Shown here: piece after piece, positions 9,901-19,081 of the stretch
How positions within the stretch are numbered: the first letter of the stretch is position 1
Layout: every line of letters begins with the position of its first letter
Source: Natrinema salifodinae
Lineage (GTDB): Archaea > Halobacteriota > Halobacteria > Halobacteriales > Natrialbaceae
Direction of reading: 5' to 3'
Assembly: GCF_900110455.1 (NCBI RefSeq)
Contig: NZ_FOIS01000003.1
Coordinates: 141,491-205,490, forward strand
Length of the DNA stretch: 64,000 nt
Program-made: the position numbers and the translations under genes
The notes under the pieces: generated by a model
Told to the model about the DNA's origin: nothing
What the model saw: only the letters and a program-made list of their open reading frames with translations
Database searches by the model: none

Positions 9901-9999
9901 CGCACTGCGGGGAGAAAAGCTACGGTCCCTACCCGGTAGCTAGCCCCCGTACAGTGCGAAACGCCCAGTAAATGGGTGTTACGTGGGGATTCCTCCCAC
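9901..9999. ncRNA. Candidate structured RNA: three adjacent hairpins
   Basis: Hairpin 1 spans 9901-9958: CGCACTG at 9901-9907 pairs with CAGTGCG at 9952-9958, CGGGG at 9908-9912 with CCCCG at 9945-9949, and AGCTAC at 9918-9923 with GTAGCT at 9936-9941. Hairpin 2 is ACGCCCA/TGGGTGT at 9961-9979, with one G-U pair if read on the plus strand. Hairpin 3 is GTGGG/CCCAC at 9983-9999. The dense pairing in an AT-rich intergenic region suggests a stable RNA or a long structured leader. I cannot assign it to a known family, and the strand is undecided. Confidence 0.35.
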
Positions 10000-10131
10000 A
10001 TAATTAGCTTGGGTCTATATCCGTATTACTCTTACGGCGATGAAAGATTAGATTCCATATGATTCCTTGCAAATCGGCAGTAGAGACGTTCATCGGCGTT
10101 TCTTAATCCAATTCGATATATATGTTCTTGG

Positions 10132-10139
10132 ACTTATAA
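10132..10139 (+). promoter_or_regulatory. Candidate S-layer gene TATA box
   Basis: ACTTATAA lies about 150 nt before the chosen S-layer ATG, which would give a 5' leader of roughly 120-130 nt. S-layer genes of other haloarchaea are known to have long leaders and strong promoters, so this is plausible but untested. Confidence 0.4.
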
Positions 10140-10288
10140 GATCACAAGACTTATGCCGTGTCTTGGACGACTGCTGAGTACCCCTAACCCGGGAGGCTGG
10201 TAGTTACGCGACGATGTGTCGAACGGATGCTGGTAGTCGCCTTCCAGTGAATTGCGCGCAAAATACACAGACAACATACATACAATAC

Positions 10289-12733
10289 ATGACAAGCGAA
10301 ACGACCTACCGCGAAAAGGGACGTGCAGTCGTCCTGGCCGCGCTGATGGTCATGTCCGTTGTCGCAATGTCCGCGGCATTCGCGGGCGGTGTGGCAGCAA
10401 AGCAACCGGCAAGTGCAACTAATGACGTAGTGTACACCTCTCCTGATGGAGATGGTGGATTAGACGGAGACGATCTCTGGCTAGGTCAAGAGGTAACTGT
10501 CGGCGAGTTCACCGACCAGTCCGGGTTTGAGATCCACTCCGGACTCTCTGGCAGCGATAACTACGTGACGACTGTCAAGGTCGGCGATGATAATATGGGT
10601 ACTTTCGAGGTCAACGCTGATGACTTCGAAACCGGTGAACCATACCACATTCAGACGGACGGGAACACCTGGAACGACACAGAATTCTGGGTTGAATCCG
10701 AGAATCTCAACGTCGAATTCACGCGTGACACCGTCAGCTCAGACGACGAAGCTGTTCCTATTACCTTCGAGTCCGAGCGTGACGCCCAGTGGGTGAACGT
10801 CACCTCTGATAATCTCGAAACGAGTGAGCTTGAGCGACTCTTCGCTGACAGCGAGACCAACGACGGTACGGTTGCGCTAGATGTCGCCATTGAGGACGGC
10901 GACTCGACGGAACTGACCGCCGACTTCAGCAATGCTGACCTCGACGCTGGTGAATACAACCTCACCTTCGATGTGACGGATTCGGCCGCATCCGACACTG
11001 CAACAGTCGAGGTAACTGATTCTCGCCTCGACTACGCCTTCACTGACGTTGAGCAGACCACCCAGGGCGAGATCGCCAACATCACCGTTGATGTTGCAGA
11101 GGGCAGCACCCCCGTTATTACCTTCGGTGGCACTGAGTACGGATACGCTACGCACGCCGAGCTGACGAACGTCGAAGAAGAAGAAGTCGTCGTTCAGTTC
11201 GACACGCACGACGTGCACGATAACCCGTGGAGCGTCCACGAGGATTCCGACGCTGAGATCGCTGAGAGCGACACGAGCGTCTACACCGCCGACGGGTTCG
11301 ACCCTGAGGACCCGCTCCCCAGCTACAACTGGGACCTGTCGATCGGTGACGAGCTTGACTCGAGCTCTTCTGACGATTACGATCTCGCCAACGAACACGA
11401 CCGAGATCGACTAGTCGTTCAGGACCGCGCGGAAATCGGTGACGTGACGACTAGCACCGCACCGGAATCTGACACTCTGGAGACCGTCGACGACTTTGAG
11501 GACACCACGGTCACTGAAACGAACACGATCGCCGAAGGTGACCACCTCATCGTCAGCGTCGAAGACTTCGGTGCAGAGGGACTTATCGAAGACATCGCGA
11601 ACGATGGCAGTTCCCTCGAGGGTGCCCTTACCAGCGAGGGTATCTTCGTGGAACTCACCGAACAGAACTCGGGCCCCATCGGCACCGCTACGGCCTGGAA
11701 CTCGAGCACTCTTACTGAGAACGACGATGACGAGTCGCTTGAACTCACCGGCATCACTGTCGATGAGTACAGTGGCGACCTCATCCTCAAAGTCGACGTC
11801 CCTGAGGGTGCTAAGGAGCTAGAGACGGGCGAGACCTACGACTTCTCGTTCAACGTCACGCAGGCGAACACCTACGTTGACGATGAAGATGAGACATTCG
11901 GCCACGAGTCCACGATCTCGATCGAGGACCGTGAAGTCGAGTGGGACGCGATTGAGTCGCTCCCTGCTGCTGAAGACGCAACCGCAACCGGTACGACCAC
12001 GGTCGCACCCGGTACGGAACTCAGCGCTGAAGCCGACTCGCCGACCGATCAGGGCGGCTTCGTTCAGGTGGCTGACGCAGTCGTCACCGCTGGCGACGAC
12101 GGCAACCACCAGTTCGCCGCTGAGTTCGACCTCAGCGAGGAGACCCCTGGCTCCACCTTCGACCTCTACGTCGAGGATCGCTATGATTCCTCCGTGAACG
12201 ACGAACTCACGGATGTCAACCTCACGGCAGCTGACGAGCCTGTGGTCGCCATCGACGTCTCCGGTGACGCACCCTCGGCCGTCAACGTCGACGAAGACGC
12301 GACGCTCGACGTGACCGTCACCAACAACGGCGACGCCACCGAGACCGTCGACTACCACATCGACGTCAACGATGACACTGTTGTGAGTGACGAGCTCGAA
12401 CTCGAAGCCGGTCAGGAATTCACCGACAGCTACGAGTTCGACACCAGCGAAGCTGGTGACCTCGTCTGGAACGTCCACGCGAACGACGCTTCCGACTCCG
12501 GCACGCTGACCGTCGAAGAAGAGTCCACTGACGACACCGGTGACGACTCCGGTTCCGACGACAGTGGCTCCGACGACAGCGGCTCGGACGACAGTGGCTC
12601 CGACGACAGTGGCTCGGACGACAGCGGCTCCGACGGCGATGACGGCGAAGACGGCACCCCCGGCTTCGGTGTCAGCGTCGCTGCTGTCGCGCTGCTCGCC
12701 GCTGCGCTGCTGGCCCTGCGCCGCGACAACTAA
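10289..12733 (+). CDS. csg: S-layer glycoprotein
   Basis: An 814-residue major cell-surface protein that builds the outer paracrystalline wall. A signal peptide spans about residues 1-37 (hydrophobic core near 15-32, ending GGVAA). The mature chain is strongly acidic with several N-glycosylation sequons (NVTS, NLTF, NITV, NSST, NVTQ). Near the end come a CARDB-like domain (VTNNGDATETV) and an Asp-Ser-Gly-rich linker built from near-identical 18-bp DNA repeats (about 12541-12640). The C-terminus is TPGF plus a transmembrane helix and Arg, a PGF-CTERM signal for archaeosortase-dependent lipid anchoring. The frame opens 25 codons earlier, but the ATG at 10289 begins the signal peptide properly. 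A hairpin terminator follows. Confidence 0.93.
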   Translation: MTSETTYREKGRAVVLAALMVMSVVAMSAAFAGGVAAKQPASATNDVVYTSPDGDGGLDGDDLWLGQEVTVGEFTDQSGFEIHSGLSGSDNYVTTVKVGDDNMGTFEVNADDFETGEPYHIQTDGNTWNDTEFWVESENLNVEFTRDTVSSDDEAVPITFESERDAQWVNVTSDNLETSELERLFADSETNDGTVALDVAIEDGDSTELTADFSNADLDAGEYNLTFDVTDSAASDTATVEVTDSRLDYAFTDVEQTTQGEIANITVDVAEGSTPVITFGGTEYGYATHAELTNVEEEEVVVQFDTHDVHDNPWSVHEDSDAEIAESDTSVYTADGFDPEDPLPSYNWDLSIGDELDSSSSDDYDLANEHDRDRLVVQDRAEIGDVTTSTAPESDTLETVDDFEDTTVTETNTIAEGDHLIVSVEDFGAEGLIEDIANDGSSLEGALTSEGIFVELTEQNSGPIGTATAWNSSTLTENDDDESLELTGITVDEYSGDLILKVDVPEGAKELETGETYDFSFNVTQANTYVDDEDETFGHESTISIEDREVEWDAIESLPAAEDATATGTTTVAPGTELSAEADSPTDQGGFVQVADAVVTAGDDGNHQFAAEFDLSEETPGSTFDLYVEDRYDSSVNDELTDVNLTAADEPVVAIDVSGDAPSAVNVDEDATLDVTVTNNGDATETVDYHIDVNDDTVVSDELELEAGQEFTDSYEFDTSEAGDLVWNVHANDASDSGTLTVEEESTDDTGDDSGSDDSGSDDSGSDDSGSDDSGSDDSGSDGDDGEDGTPGFGVSVAAVALLAAALLALRRDN

Positions 12734-12745
12734 GCTGTAGAATCA

Positions 12746-12790
12746 CCGGACACACGTCCGGCCCCCTAATTTCCGCGGTTTTCTTTTATT
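12746..12790 (+). terminator. Terminator of the S-layer gene
   Basis: A perfect 6-bp stem with a 4-nt loop (CCGGAC at 12746-12751, GTCCGG at 12756-12761) begins 13 nt after the S-layer stop and is followed by pyrimidine- and T-rich sequence ending in TTTTCTTTT near 12779-12787. Confidence 0.6.
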
Positions 12791-12825
12791 GGTCGTCTAA
12801 GTAGTAGCAAGGCACTGTACTGTAG

Positions 12826-15591
12826 TTAGACCCGCTCGCTTGTCGCCTCTAACCGGGACTGCATACGTTGGACGGTCTCGTCCACACGATTTCGACTCCC
12901 CAGACGCAACTGCAACCCGTCGGGACTTTCCTTGACGTCGTAGACTACCATCGCATCGCCGGGGATGTCCTCGAGGTCGAGCGTCTCGATCAGCCCGCTG
13001 ATCTCCTCACCGGCAGGGATCGTCACGTCGGCCTCGTAGCGCGGCTCACTCAGCTCGTCGACGAGGGCGCGAGAAGCCTGTGTGCAGGCCCGCTCGCTCG
13101 AGGCCTGGGGGATGTCCTCGACGATCTCGGTCCGCGGGTCGCCGTCGAAGTCGGGATGCTCGTACGACCCGGAGACGTTGTAATCGTAGTCGACCACCAG
13201 CTCCTCGCCGGCGTCGATCCCGCCAGCCTCGGGGATGTCCAGCTCGCCGGCGCCGGTCCGCAGCTGGTAGTCGAGGTTGGGGCGGTACTGCGTGCCGTTG
13301 TCGGCGCTGCGAACCCGCTCGGTCCCGGCGATGACGTCGGTCTCCTCGAGAACGACCGCCGTTCCGGACTCGGCAACGATCGACTCGTCTTCGACGCGCG
13401 CCCGGCCGCCCTTAACGATCGCCTTGAGGATCCGCCGGGACTCTTTTGTGACCTCGTAGTCGGGCTGGACCGCCGGATCGGAACCGGCCGTCCGCTGGCC
13501 AGGCTGGGCCCACTCGACGACCGTCTGGTCGCCGTCCTGTCGGACTTCGTACAGCGAGTCGGAGTCCTCGGCGATCGTCGCGAGGATGTCTTTGAGGTCG
13601 CCATCGAAGTTGCGGTTGAGGATGATCGGCGTGTCGTCGAGCAGTGCCGTCAACTCGTAGCTGTCGACGGTCTGGCCCTCGGTGCCGTAGCGGGGGATCG
13701 CCCCCGTGCCGGCGTCGCCGTACCGGGAGAGGCCAAGCTCGACGAACAGTTCGCCGGTGAGGTCCGCGAACTCAGCGCTGACGGTCGCCGAGTTGGACTC
13801 GCGGACGAAGGTGAGGCCGTCGTTCGAGAGGCCGACCGACTGCTGGCCGCCAGTATCGTCGATGTCGATGTCGAGGTCGCCGCCGCGGACCGAGAGGACG
13901 GCCTGGTAGGCGTCGAGGACGACACTCTCGAAGTCGGGCTTGGTCTGGGGGTAGTCGATCCCGCCCTCGTTGTCGACGTCGTTGTCCCACTCGTAGACGT
14001 ATTGCGTGTCGTGGATCGAGACGCCGGAGACGTCGACCGCGCCCTCAAACTCGAACGCGACGTCGATCCGAAGGCGGTAGGTCCCGGGCCCGACGTCGCC
14101 GTCGGTCCACGGCTCCGTCCCGATGTTGTCGAACAAATTGCTGCTATCGCTCCCGTCGCTCGTGTACCAGAGCAGCCCGCTCTCGGTCGTGGTATCGACA
14201 AGCGTGATCCGGCCGATCTCAGCGTCGGTCTCGTGATCGATCAGTGCCGCCTCGAGCGCTGCCGGATCCGACTCGGTTTCGAGGTAGGCTGCGATCCGGA
14301 GGTCGGCGCCGCTGATCTGGTAGTCGATCTCGAAGGGGCCGAATTCGTCGTAATCGTCTCTGTTCTGATAGGTAAGGTAATTCTGGCCGATGTGGTCAGG
14401 CGACGATATTGGGGACCCAGTCCCCGACTCGTAGAGCGTCTCGTTGCTGATGTTCAGCAGGACGTTCGAGTCCTGGATGGTGATCTCGCCAGCGTCGGTC
14501 ACGCCGATCGGGATCTCGTCGAGAGGGGTGAACTCCGTGACGTTGTGCCACTCGTCGGCACTGGCAGGGTTCTGTGCCAGCGCTTGGGTCACCTCGCTCT
14601 CGGGTGGGTCGACGTGCGCGGCGTAGTCGGTGTACTCCTCGACCAGCCGCTCGGCGAGGTCGTGCGCCGGCTCGGCGATGACGTCCTCCTGGACGCGACG
14701 CTCGAGTTGCGTGCCCCCGATGCCGACCAGTTCGTCGCGGCCGGGAGCGACCGAGACCTCCTCGATCTCGCCGACCGGGCGACGATCGCCGTCCTTCCAG
14801 ACACGCATGGCGGCGCCCTCGAGATCCGCGTCGAGATAGGTCTCGCCTTTCGGGATCGGGATCCGTGCCTCTGGGAGCGCGTTCAGCCGCGGCAGAAGGG
14901 TTGCATCGTCGAGGATCTGCGGCGTGAGCGTCGTTCCGGAAGGATGATTGGCCTCGGCGTACCAGCCCCGCGGCGGGACGGCGCGGTCCTTGAGGCCGAC
15001 ACTGTCCGTCGTGGCCGTAACGGTCTCCGGACTATCTGCGTACTGCCACTGTGTTCGAGTTCGGAGAAGGTACTCGTACTCGCGATCGGGCTGTGCAGTC
15101 TCATCGACCCCTGAGGCTGCATCGTCGACGAATGACTCGACGAGGCGCCATTCGTTGACGTCGTAGTCGTAGTCGGTCCGACGCCGATAGAGTTGATGCG
15201 ATCCGCGGAAGTCGTTGTTGATAGTCCAGCTTAGCGTGACGGAGGTTGTGGAGACGCTGTCGACCGAAACACTATCCGAGCCCAGGAGTTTAGTGATTTC
15301 CTCGGCGCTCAGCCATGAGCCGGTCTTATGGTCAGTCTGCGATCGGATCCGGACGGAATACTGCTCGCCGCCGAGGATGCCGTCGATGACGTACTCGAAG
15401 GTCTGGTAGCCGACAGTCGCTTCGTGCTGGTAGGGTGGATGGTCGCCGTCGGGATCGTCGTCGCGCAACTCGATTCGGTACTCGCCGTTGTTGAGCGCGT
15501 CTTCCCACGTCGCGGTCAGCGACTCGGGATTCGAGGCGTCGAGCAAGAGGCCGCTGGCATCGGGCAAATCGGTCGTGAAGGAGACCGTCAC
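12826..15591 (-). CDS. Large tail-tip/receptor-binding protein with N-terminal FN3 domains
   Basis: A 921-residue virion protein, the last and largest gene of the tail module. Two fibronectin-III-like domains occupy about residues 1-100 and 105-195 (each with the SLTATW or SVTLSW strand). They are followed by about 700 residues of beta-rich sequence typical of siphovirus baseplate/tail-tip proteins, including an LPEARIPIPKGETYLDADLEG segment near 245. A role in host attachment is inferred from position. The start is a GTG overlapping the HNH gene stop (GTGA), so translation is probably coupled. The N-terminal FN3 resembles the C-terminus of the fibre gene upstream of the HNH gene. Confidence 0.7.
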   Translation of the reverse strand: MTVSFTTDLPDASGLLLDASNPESLTATWEDALNNGEYRIELRDDDPDGDHPPYQHEATVGYQTFEYVIDGILGGEQYSVRIRSQTDHKTGSWLSAEEITKLLGSDSVSVDSVSTTSVTLSWTINNDFRGSHQLYRRRTDYDYDVNEWRLVESFVDDAASGVDETAQPDREYEYLLRTRTQWQYADSPETVTATTDSVGLKDRAVPPRGWYAEANHPSGTTLTPQILDDATLLPRLNALPEARIPIPKGETYLDADLEGAAMRVWKDGDRRPVGEIEEVSVAPGRDELVGIGGTQLERRVQEDVIAEPAHDLAERLVEEYTDYAAHVDPPESEVTQALAQNPASADEWHNVTEFTPLDEIPIGVTDAGEITIQDSNVLLNISNETLYESGTGSPISSPDHIGQNYLTYQNRDDYDEFGPFEIDYQISGADLRIAAYLETESDPAALEAALIDHETDAEIGRITLVDTTTESGLLWYTSDGSDSSNLFDNIGTEPWTDGDVGPGTYRLRIDVAFEFEGAVDVSGVSIHDTQYVYEWDNDVDNEGGIDYPQTKPDFESVVLDAYQAVLSVRGGDLDIDIDDTGGQQSVGLSNDGLTFVRESNSATVSAEFADLTGELFVELGLSRYGDAGTGAIPRYGTEGQTVDSYELTALLDDTPIILNRNFDGDLKDILATIAEDSDSLYEVRQDGDQTVVEWAQPGQRTAGSDPAVQPDYEVTKESRRILKAIVKGGRARVEDESIVAESGTAVVLEETDVIAGTERVRSADNGTQYRPNLDYQLRTGAGELDIPEAGGIDAGEELVVDYDYNVSGSYEHPDFDGDPRTEIVEDIPQASSERACTQASRALVDELSEPRYEADVTIPAGEEISGLIETLDLEDIPGDAMVVYDVKESPDGLQLRLGSRNRVDETVQRMQSRLEATSERV

Positions 15592-16358
15592 TGCGCATTC
15601 ACCTCCTGCTTCAGTGGTGGTCGTATCGGCTTAGAATCCCGATTCTCAAGTCCAGCCTCTCCGACATGATGCTCGGCGCACAATGTAATGAGGTTCTTCT
15701 CGAAGTGTGCGTCATCCGGGTTATCGAAGTAGCGGACAGGGATTTGATGGTGGACGTGGAGAGCTCTCCCGCTTTCTGTCTCTGTTTTCTCACACCCTGG
15801 CATCTGGCAAACGTCTCCCTTCACTTCTCCTCGCACCGTCGTCCATGTACGGCCGTATGCAATTCCCACACTCCCACCCTTCCACCGCGGGTGGTTCTTG
15901 CCCGACAACTGATCCGAATTTAAAATACCGAGACAAGACTTCGAGCAGGTCTTACGACGGTCGCTAACGGACCGTTTGGCGCTGAACTGATTACTACAGA
16001 TCACGCATGTTTTCTTCACCGCACCCCCGCCCCAATTCGGGGCGTCTTTCCCTGTTTTATCCTTTGCTTTGCAGGAGGCCGAACAGTAGTTACCGGGTTC
16101 CGAACTTGGATAGTATTCGAATTGGTCGCCGCAGTAATCACACGACGTTTCGCACCGACCGATATCGTCCTCCTGTAGACACGACCTCGAGCAAAATACT
16201 CCGTTAGAATTGCCGCTATAGTATTCGAACTCATCTCCACAGTTTGCGCAAACAATAGTATCAGTAACAAGGGATGAGCCATGTTTGTGATAATGGTGGA
16301 GGTTCCTACCCTTTTCAGATTCGAAGGTGTCACCGCACTCAGGGCACTGGTGACTCAT
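15588..16358 (-). CDS. Zinc-finger-rich HNH endonuclease
   Basis: A 256-residue protein with a chain of zinc modules: a C2H2-like finger (Cys5, Cys8, His21/26), three similar CxxC...CxxxC treble clefs (Cys37/40/56/60, 73/76/92/96, 118/121/138/142) and a C-terminal HNH nuclease (HVHHQIP at 201-207, CAEHH at 227-231). This is the layout of a free-standing homing endonuclease that recognises a long DNA site. It sits between two FN3-bearing tail genes and is visibly more AT-rich than both, suggesting later acquisition. It could instead act in DNA packaging, as some phage HNH proteins do, but those lie next to terminase, unlike this one. Confidence 0.88.
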   Translation of the reverse strand: MSHQCPECGDTFESEKGRNLHHYHKHGSSLVTDTIVCANCGDEFEYYSGNSNGVFCSRSCLQEDDIGRCETSCDYCGDQFEYYPSSEPGNYCSASCKAKDKTGKDAPNWGGGAVKKTCVICSNQFSAKRSVSDRRKTCSKSCLGILNSDQLSGKNHPRWKGGSVGIAYGRTWTTVRGEVKGDVCQMPGCEKTETESGRALHVHHQIPVRYFDNPDDAHFEKNLITLCAEHHVGEAGLENRDSKPIRPPLKQEVNAQ

Positions 16359-16396
16359 GTATCAGTATGCTGCCTGTATTTTATTTAATTTTTTCA

Positions 16397-17926
16397 TTAT
16401 TGATCTTCCCTCGTGCTGGTTTCAGCCGTGTAGGTTTCGACAGTCGCTGAGTACTCCTGACCGTCGAGCAACTCGGTCGTCGTCACTGTCTTCGTTTCGC
16501 CTTCGACGACGGGATCGAAATCACTGCCGTCCTGTGAGTAGCTACTGTCCGCCGGCCGCTGGAGCAGCAGTCGGTAGCCGTCGGCGTTGTTGCTGGGGTC
16601 GGTCCACGAGAGCGTCACGTACCGCCCGTCGACTGACTCGACGCTAAGACTCTCGACCGCTGGAAGTTCTGTTAGCACCGACTCGGAGACAGACCTCGTC
16701 GCGTCGCCTGTATCCCGTCTAACGGTATACTCGTGAGTCACGCCGTCGAGGATATCCGTATCGATGTACTGGTGGTCGCCTGGACTGCTCGTCTCGATCG
16801 TCGTCATGCTGTTGACCTGGCGTTCGAGCGTGAGATTCCCATCGGGGTTGTCGTCGCTGTCAGCGTAATCGACGGTCACTTCGCGGAACGCCGTCTCGAC
16901 GACATCGACCGTGGGGGTAGGGAGGGCAGTTGTCGCGGAGGCTTCATCCGACGGATCGGACTCTGAACTGCCTCCAACGGTCGTGACGCGATAGTAGTAC
17001 GATCGGCCATTGATAAGGCCAGTGTCTGTGTACGACGCCGAGGTCGTCGATCCGACCTGGGAGTAATCGCTCAGCGAACTACCCGTCGACGTCGCACGGT
17101 AGATGCGGTACTCGTCGGCATTGATCTCTGCATCCCAACTGAGATCGACCGAGCTATCTCCTGCTTGCTGGGCAGAGACGTTAGTCGGTGGGTCGACGGT
17201 GATCGTGATGACGACTTGCCCGTCGGTGTCCGGAGATGCGCCCCCGCCGATTGTTGTCGAGGCGTCGGTCACGTCGCTGATGTAGGAGGACCCTCCCCCT
17301 CCACCGACAGCGGAATCGTTGAGCGAGGCAGCACCCCCTCCACCCCCATACCAACCGCCGCCCCCGCCGCCAGCGCCGTCATAGATTTGATCGGAATCGC
17401 CAGCGCGGCCTCCGGCACCGAACGAGCCGTCCACGCCACTTTCTTGTCCATAGCCACCGGCCCCGCTTCCGCCCGAGGTTTGCGTCCCGCCGCCGCCATA
17501 ACCGATGTCATAATGCTCTTCGCCGTCTTCGCCTTGGAGACCGCCACCATCCCCGCCCTGGTAGGAGTCGGTGTATGGTGCGCCTCCACCCCCGCCAGCG
17601 ACTATGATTCGATCGTCGAGTGTACTGCCTCCATAGCGGACGTCGGAGGCTCCACCCCCACCATATCCATTTTGGGACGGATCATCGCTACAGCGGCCCC
17701 CACGCGCACCGCCGTTAATCCCGCCGGCATTTTGCTCACCCGCACCCCCGACGTTGATCGTGATCGTCTCTCCAATGAGGTCATCGCGATCCCCGACTGC
17801 ATAGCCGCCGGCCCCGCCGCGGCTATGACCGCCGCCGGCACCGTATGCCTCGATTGTCATTGACGTCCCCTCCTCGGGGACGGTCCAGGTATGTTCGCCT
17901 GGTGTGTCGAAGACATACGTCGCCAT
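16397..17926 (-). CDS. Glycine-rich tail fibre/adhesin with FN3 domains
   Basis: A 509-residue virion protein. Residues 1-245 form a Gly-rich domain opening with a conserved beta strand (YVFDTPGEHTWTVPEEG) and then blocks of GGGG and YGGGGG, a pattern seen in phage adhesins and glycine-rich receptor domains. Three fibronectin-III-like domains follow (about 247-335, 338-420 and 425-509), each with a W or Y core strand such as SVDLSWD and YVTLSW. Position after the tail-tip genes points to a host-binding fibre. Its last FN3 ends abruptly at the stop 38 nt before the HNH gene, whose far side begins another FN3 protein. Confidence 0.75.
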   Translation of the reverse strand: MATYVFDTPGEHTWTVPEEGTSMTIEAYGAGGGHSRGGAGGYAVGDRDDLIGETITINVGGAGEQNAGGINGGARGGRCSDDPSQNGYGGGGASDVRYGGSTLDDRIIVAGGGGGAPYTDSYQGGDGGGLQGEDGEEHYDIGYGGGGTQTSGGSGAGGYGQESGVDGSFGAGGRAGDSDQIYDGAGGGGGGWYGGGGGAASLNDSAVGGGGGSSYISDVTDASTTIGGGASPDTDGQVVITITVDPPTNVSAQQAGDSSVDLSWDAEINADEYRIYRATSTGSSLSDYSQVGSTTSASYTDTGLINGRSYYYRVTTVGGSSESDPSDEASATTALPTPTVDVVETAFREVTVDYADSDDNPDGNLTLERQVNSMTTIETSSPGDHQYIDTDILDGVTHEYTVRRDTGDATRSVSESVLTELPAVESLSVESVDGRYVTLSWTDPSNNADGYRLLLQRPADSSYSQDGSDFDPVVEGETKTVTTTELLDGQEYSATVETYTAETSTREDQ

Positions 17927-19078
17927 CTATCGACGCACCTCGTTACGCGCGACCAGCCCTTTCGACGCGTTCGGATCCACGACCAACGTCGAAGCGATCG
18001 GCGACAACCAGTCCTCGAGGTCCGGGTCGATCGGTCCGTTCTCGTTCTCGGGGATCGTGAACTGGACGTCGTCGTAGCCGCGGTTGACGATCGCGTCCAG
18101 GGCAAACAGCTCGCCGTCGACGTCGAATGTCAGCTGGGCCTGGTCCCGGACCATCGCGACGCCGGTAAGATCGACGTCGAACAACTCGACCGTCGACGGC
18201 TGATCGGCCTCGAGGCCGACCGTCGACCAGACCTCGTTCGTCGCGTCCCACTCCTCGGCCTCGAGCGTCCCGTTGGGCTCGTCGAGACGCAGCCGGATTC
18301 GGCCGTTGTCCATCACGATCGGGGCGTCGAAGTCGTGCTGCGTCGAGAACAGTTTCTGCCACTGCAGGTCGCCGTTCGCATCGAGTTTCGAGCCGTGGCC
18401 GAGCGTGTCGTAGACCCGGCAGTCGGCCAGTTCCTCGTCGGTGTACGCGATCTCGTAGAGCAGCGTCGGCGTGCTGGTCCCGACCGCGGCTTCGCCATCG
18501 TCGACGTCGTAGATCTCGACGTCACCGAGCTCGGCGCTGCGCGTCTCGATCGAGGACGCCGGTGCACGGGCCTGGTCCTCGGGGTTGTACCACTGGACCT
18601 TCGATGCGATCGCCGGGACGCCGACGCGGACCGGACTCGTCGAGTTCCCGAACTCGTGGTCGAGTTGCCGCCGGTTCGTCTCCAGGGCCCGCCAGTGATC
18701 GTTGCGCGTGCCCTTCTTCGTCAGCGAGAGGTCGAAGCGCTGGACCTCCGTCGTGTGCGGCTGTACCTGCTCGACGTCGGCGTCCTGGATCGCGTAGTAT
18801 CCATCCTTGGACGTCGCCTCGTCAAGGCCGGCCAGCGGGATCTCATCGAAGCCCGACGCCTGGGCCAACTCCTCGAGTTCGTCAGCCATCTTCCCCGCGT
18901 AGCGGGCCCGGTAGAGCCCGGTGATTGTCTGGTCGCCAGGCTCGCTCGAGAGCTGCTCGACGATGCCGCCGTCCTGACCGAGGATCCCGGCCGTCGCGAG
19001 TTGCTGCTGCAGCTGTGCTGACAGTCCCGACTGCGAGTCCTGCGGGACGACGAGCGTGTAGAGTTGTAGGTCTCCCAT
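17927..19078 (-). CDS. Tail-tip/baseplate protein
   Basis: A 383-residue protein between the tape-measure region and the fibres. I recognise no domain by sequence. It is hydrophilic and acidic, with an N-terminal LYTLVVPQDSQSGLSAQLQQQL helix region and a beta-rich C-terminal half. Gene order (distal tail protein and tail-associated hub follow the tape measure in siphoviruses) suggests a tail-tip hub component. It directly abuts the fibre gene with no gap. Confidence 0.6.
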   Translation of the reverse strand: MGDLQLYTLVVPQDSQSGLSAQLQQQLATAGILGQDGGIVEQLSSEPGDQTITGLYRARYAGKMADELEELAQASGFDEIPLAGLDEATSKDGYYAIQDADVEQVQPHTTEVQRFDLSLTKKGTRNDHWRALETNRRQLDHEFGNSTSPVRVGVPAIASKVQWYNPEDQARAPASSIETRSAELGDVEIYDVDDGEAAVGTSTPTLLYEIAYTDEELADCRVYDTLGHGSKLDANGDLQWQKLFSTQHDFDAPIVMDNGRIRLRLDEPNGTLEAEEWDATNEVWSTVGLEADQPSTVELFDVDLTGVAMVRDQAQLTFDVDGELFALDAIVNRGYDDVQFTIPENENGPIDPDLEDWLSPIASTLVVDPNASKGLVARNEVRR

Positions 19079-19081
19079 GCG

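Larger units (their letters stand above)
9740..10288. other. Non-coding AT-rich region between the Tat protein and the S-layer gene
   Basis: No convincing reading frame lies in this 549-bp stretch. It holds the divergent promoter regions of both flanking genes, a run of three hairpins at 9901-9999 (listed separately) and the candidate S-layer promoter near 10132. Composition is much more AT-rich than the S-layer gene that follows. Confidence 0.6.

Noticed and set aside
12734-12825. Left att copy of the tRNA-Thr 3' end
   Set aside because: No run resembling GCCGGTGGAGGG or the T-arm was found between the S-layer terminator and the last tail gene.
12868-15114. 748-codon open frame on the plus strand
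   Set aside because: Antisense shadow of the 921-residue tail gene; Asp/Val/Arg-rich product with no domain, typical of GC-rich reverse frames.
17269-17863. Frames antisense to the Gly-rich fibre
   Set aside because: Produced by the repetitive GGN codons of the fibre gene; Ala/Pro-rich shadows.
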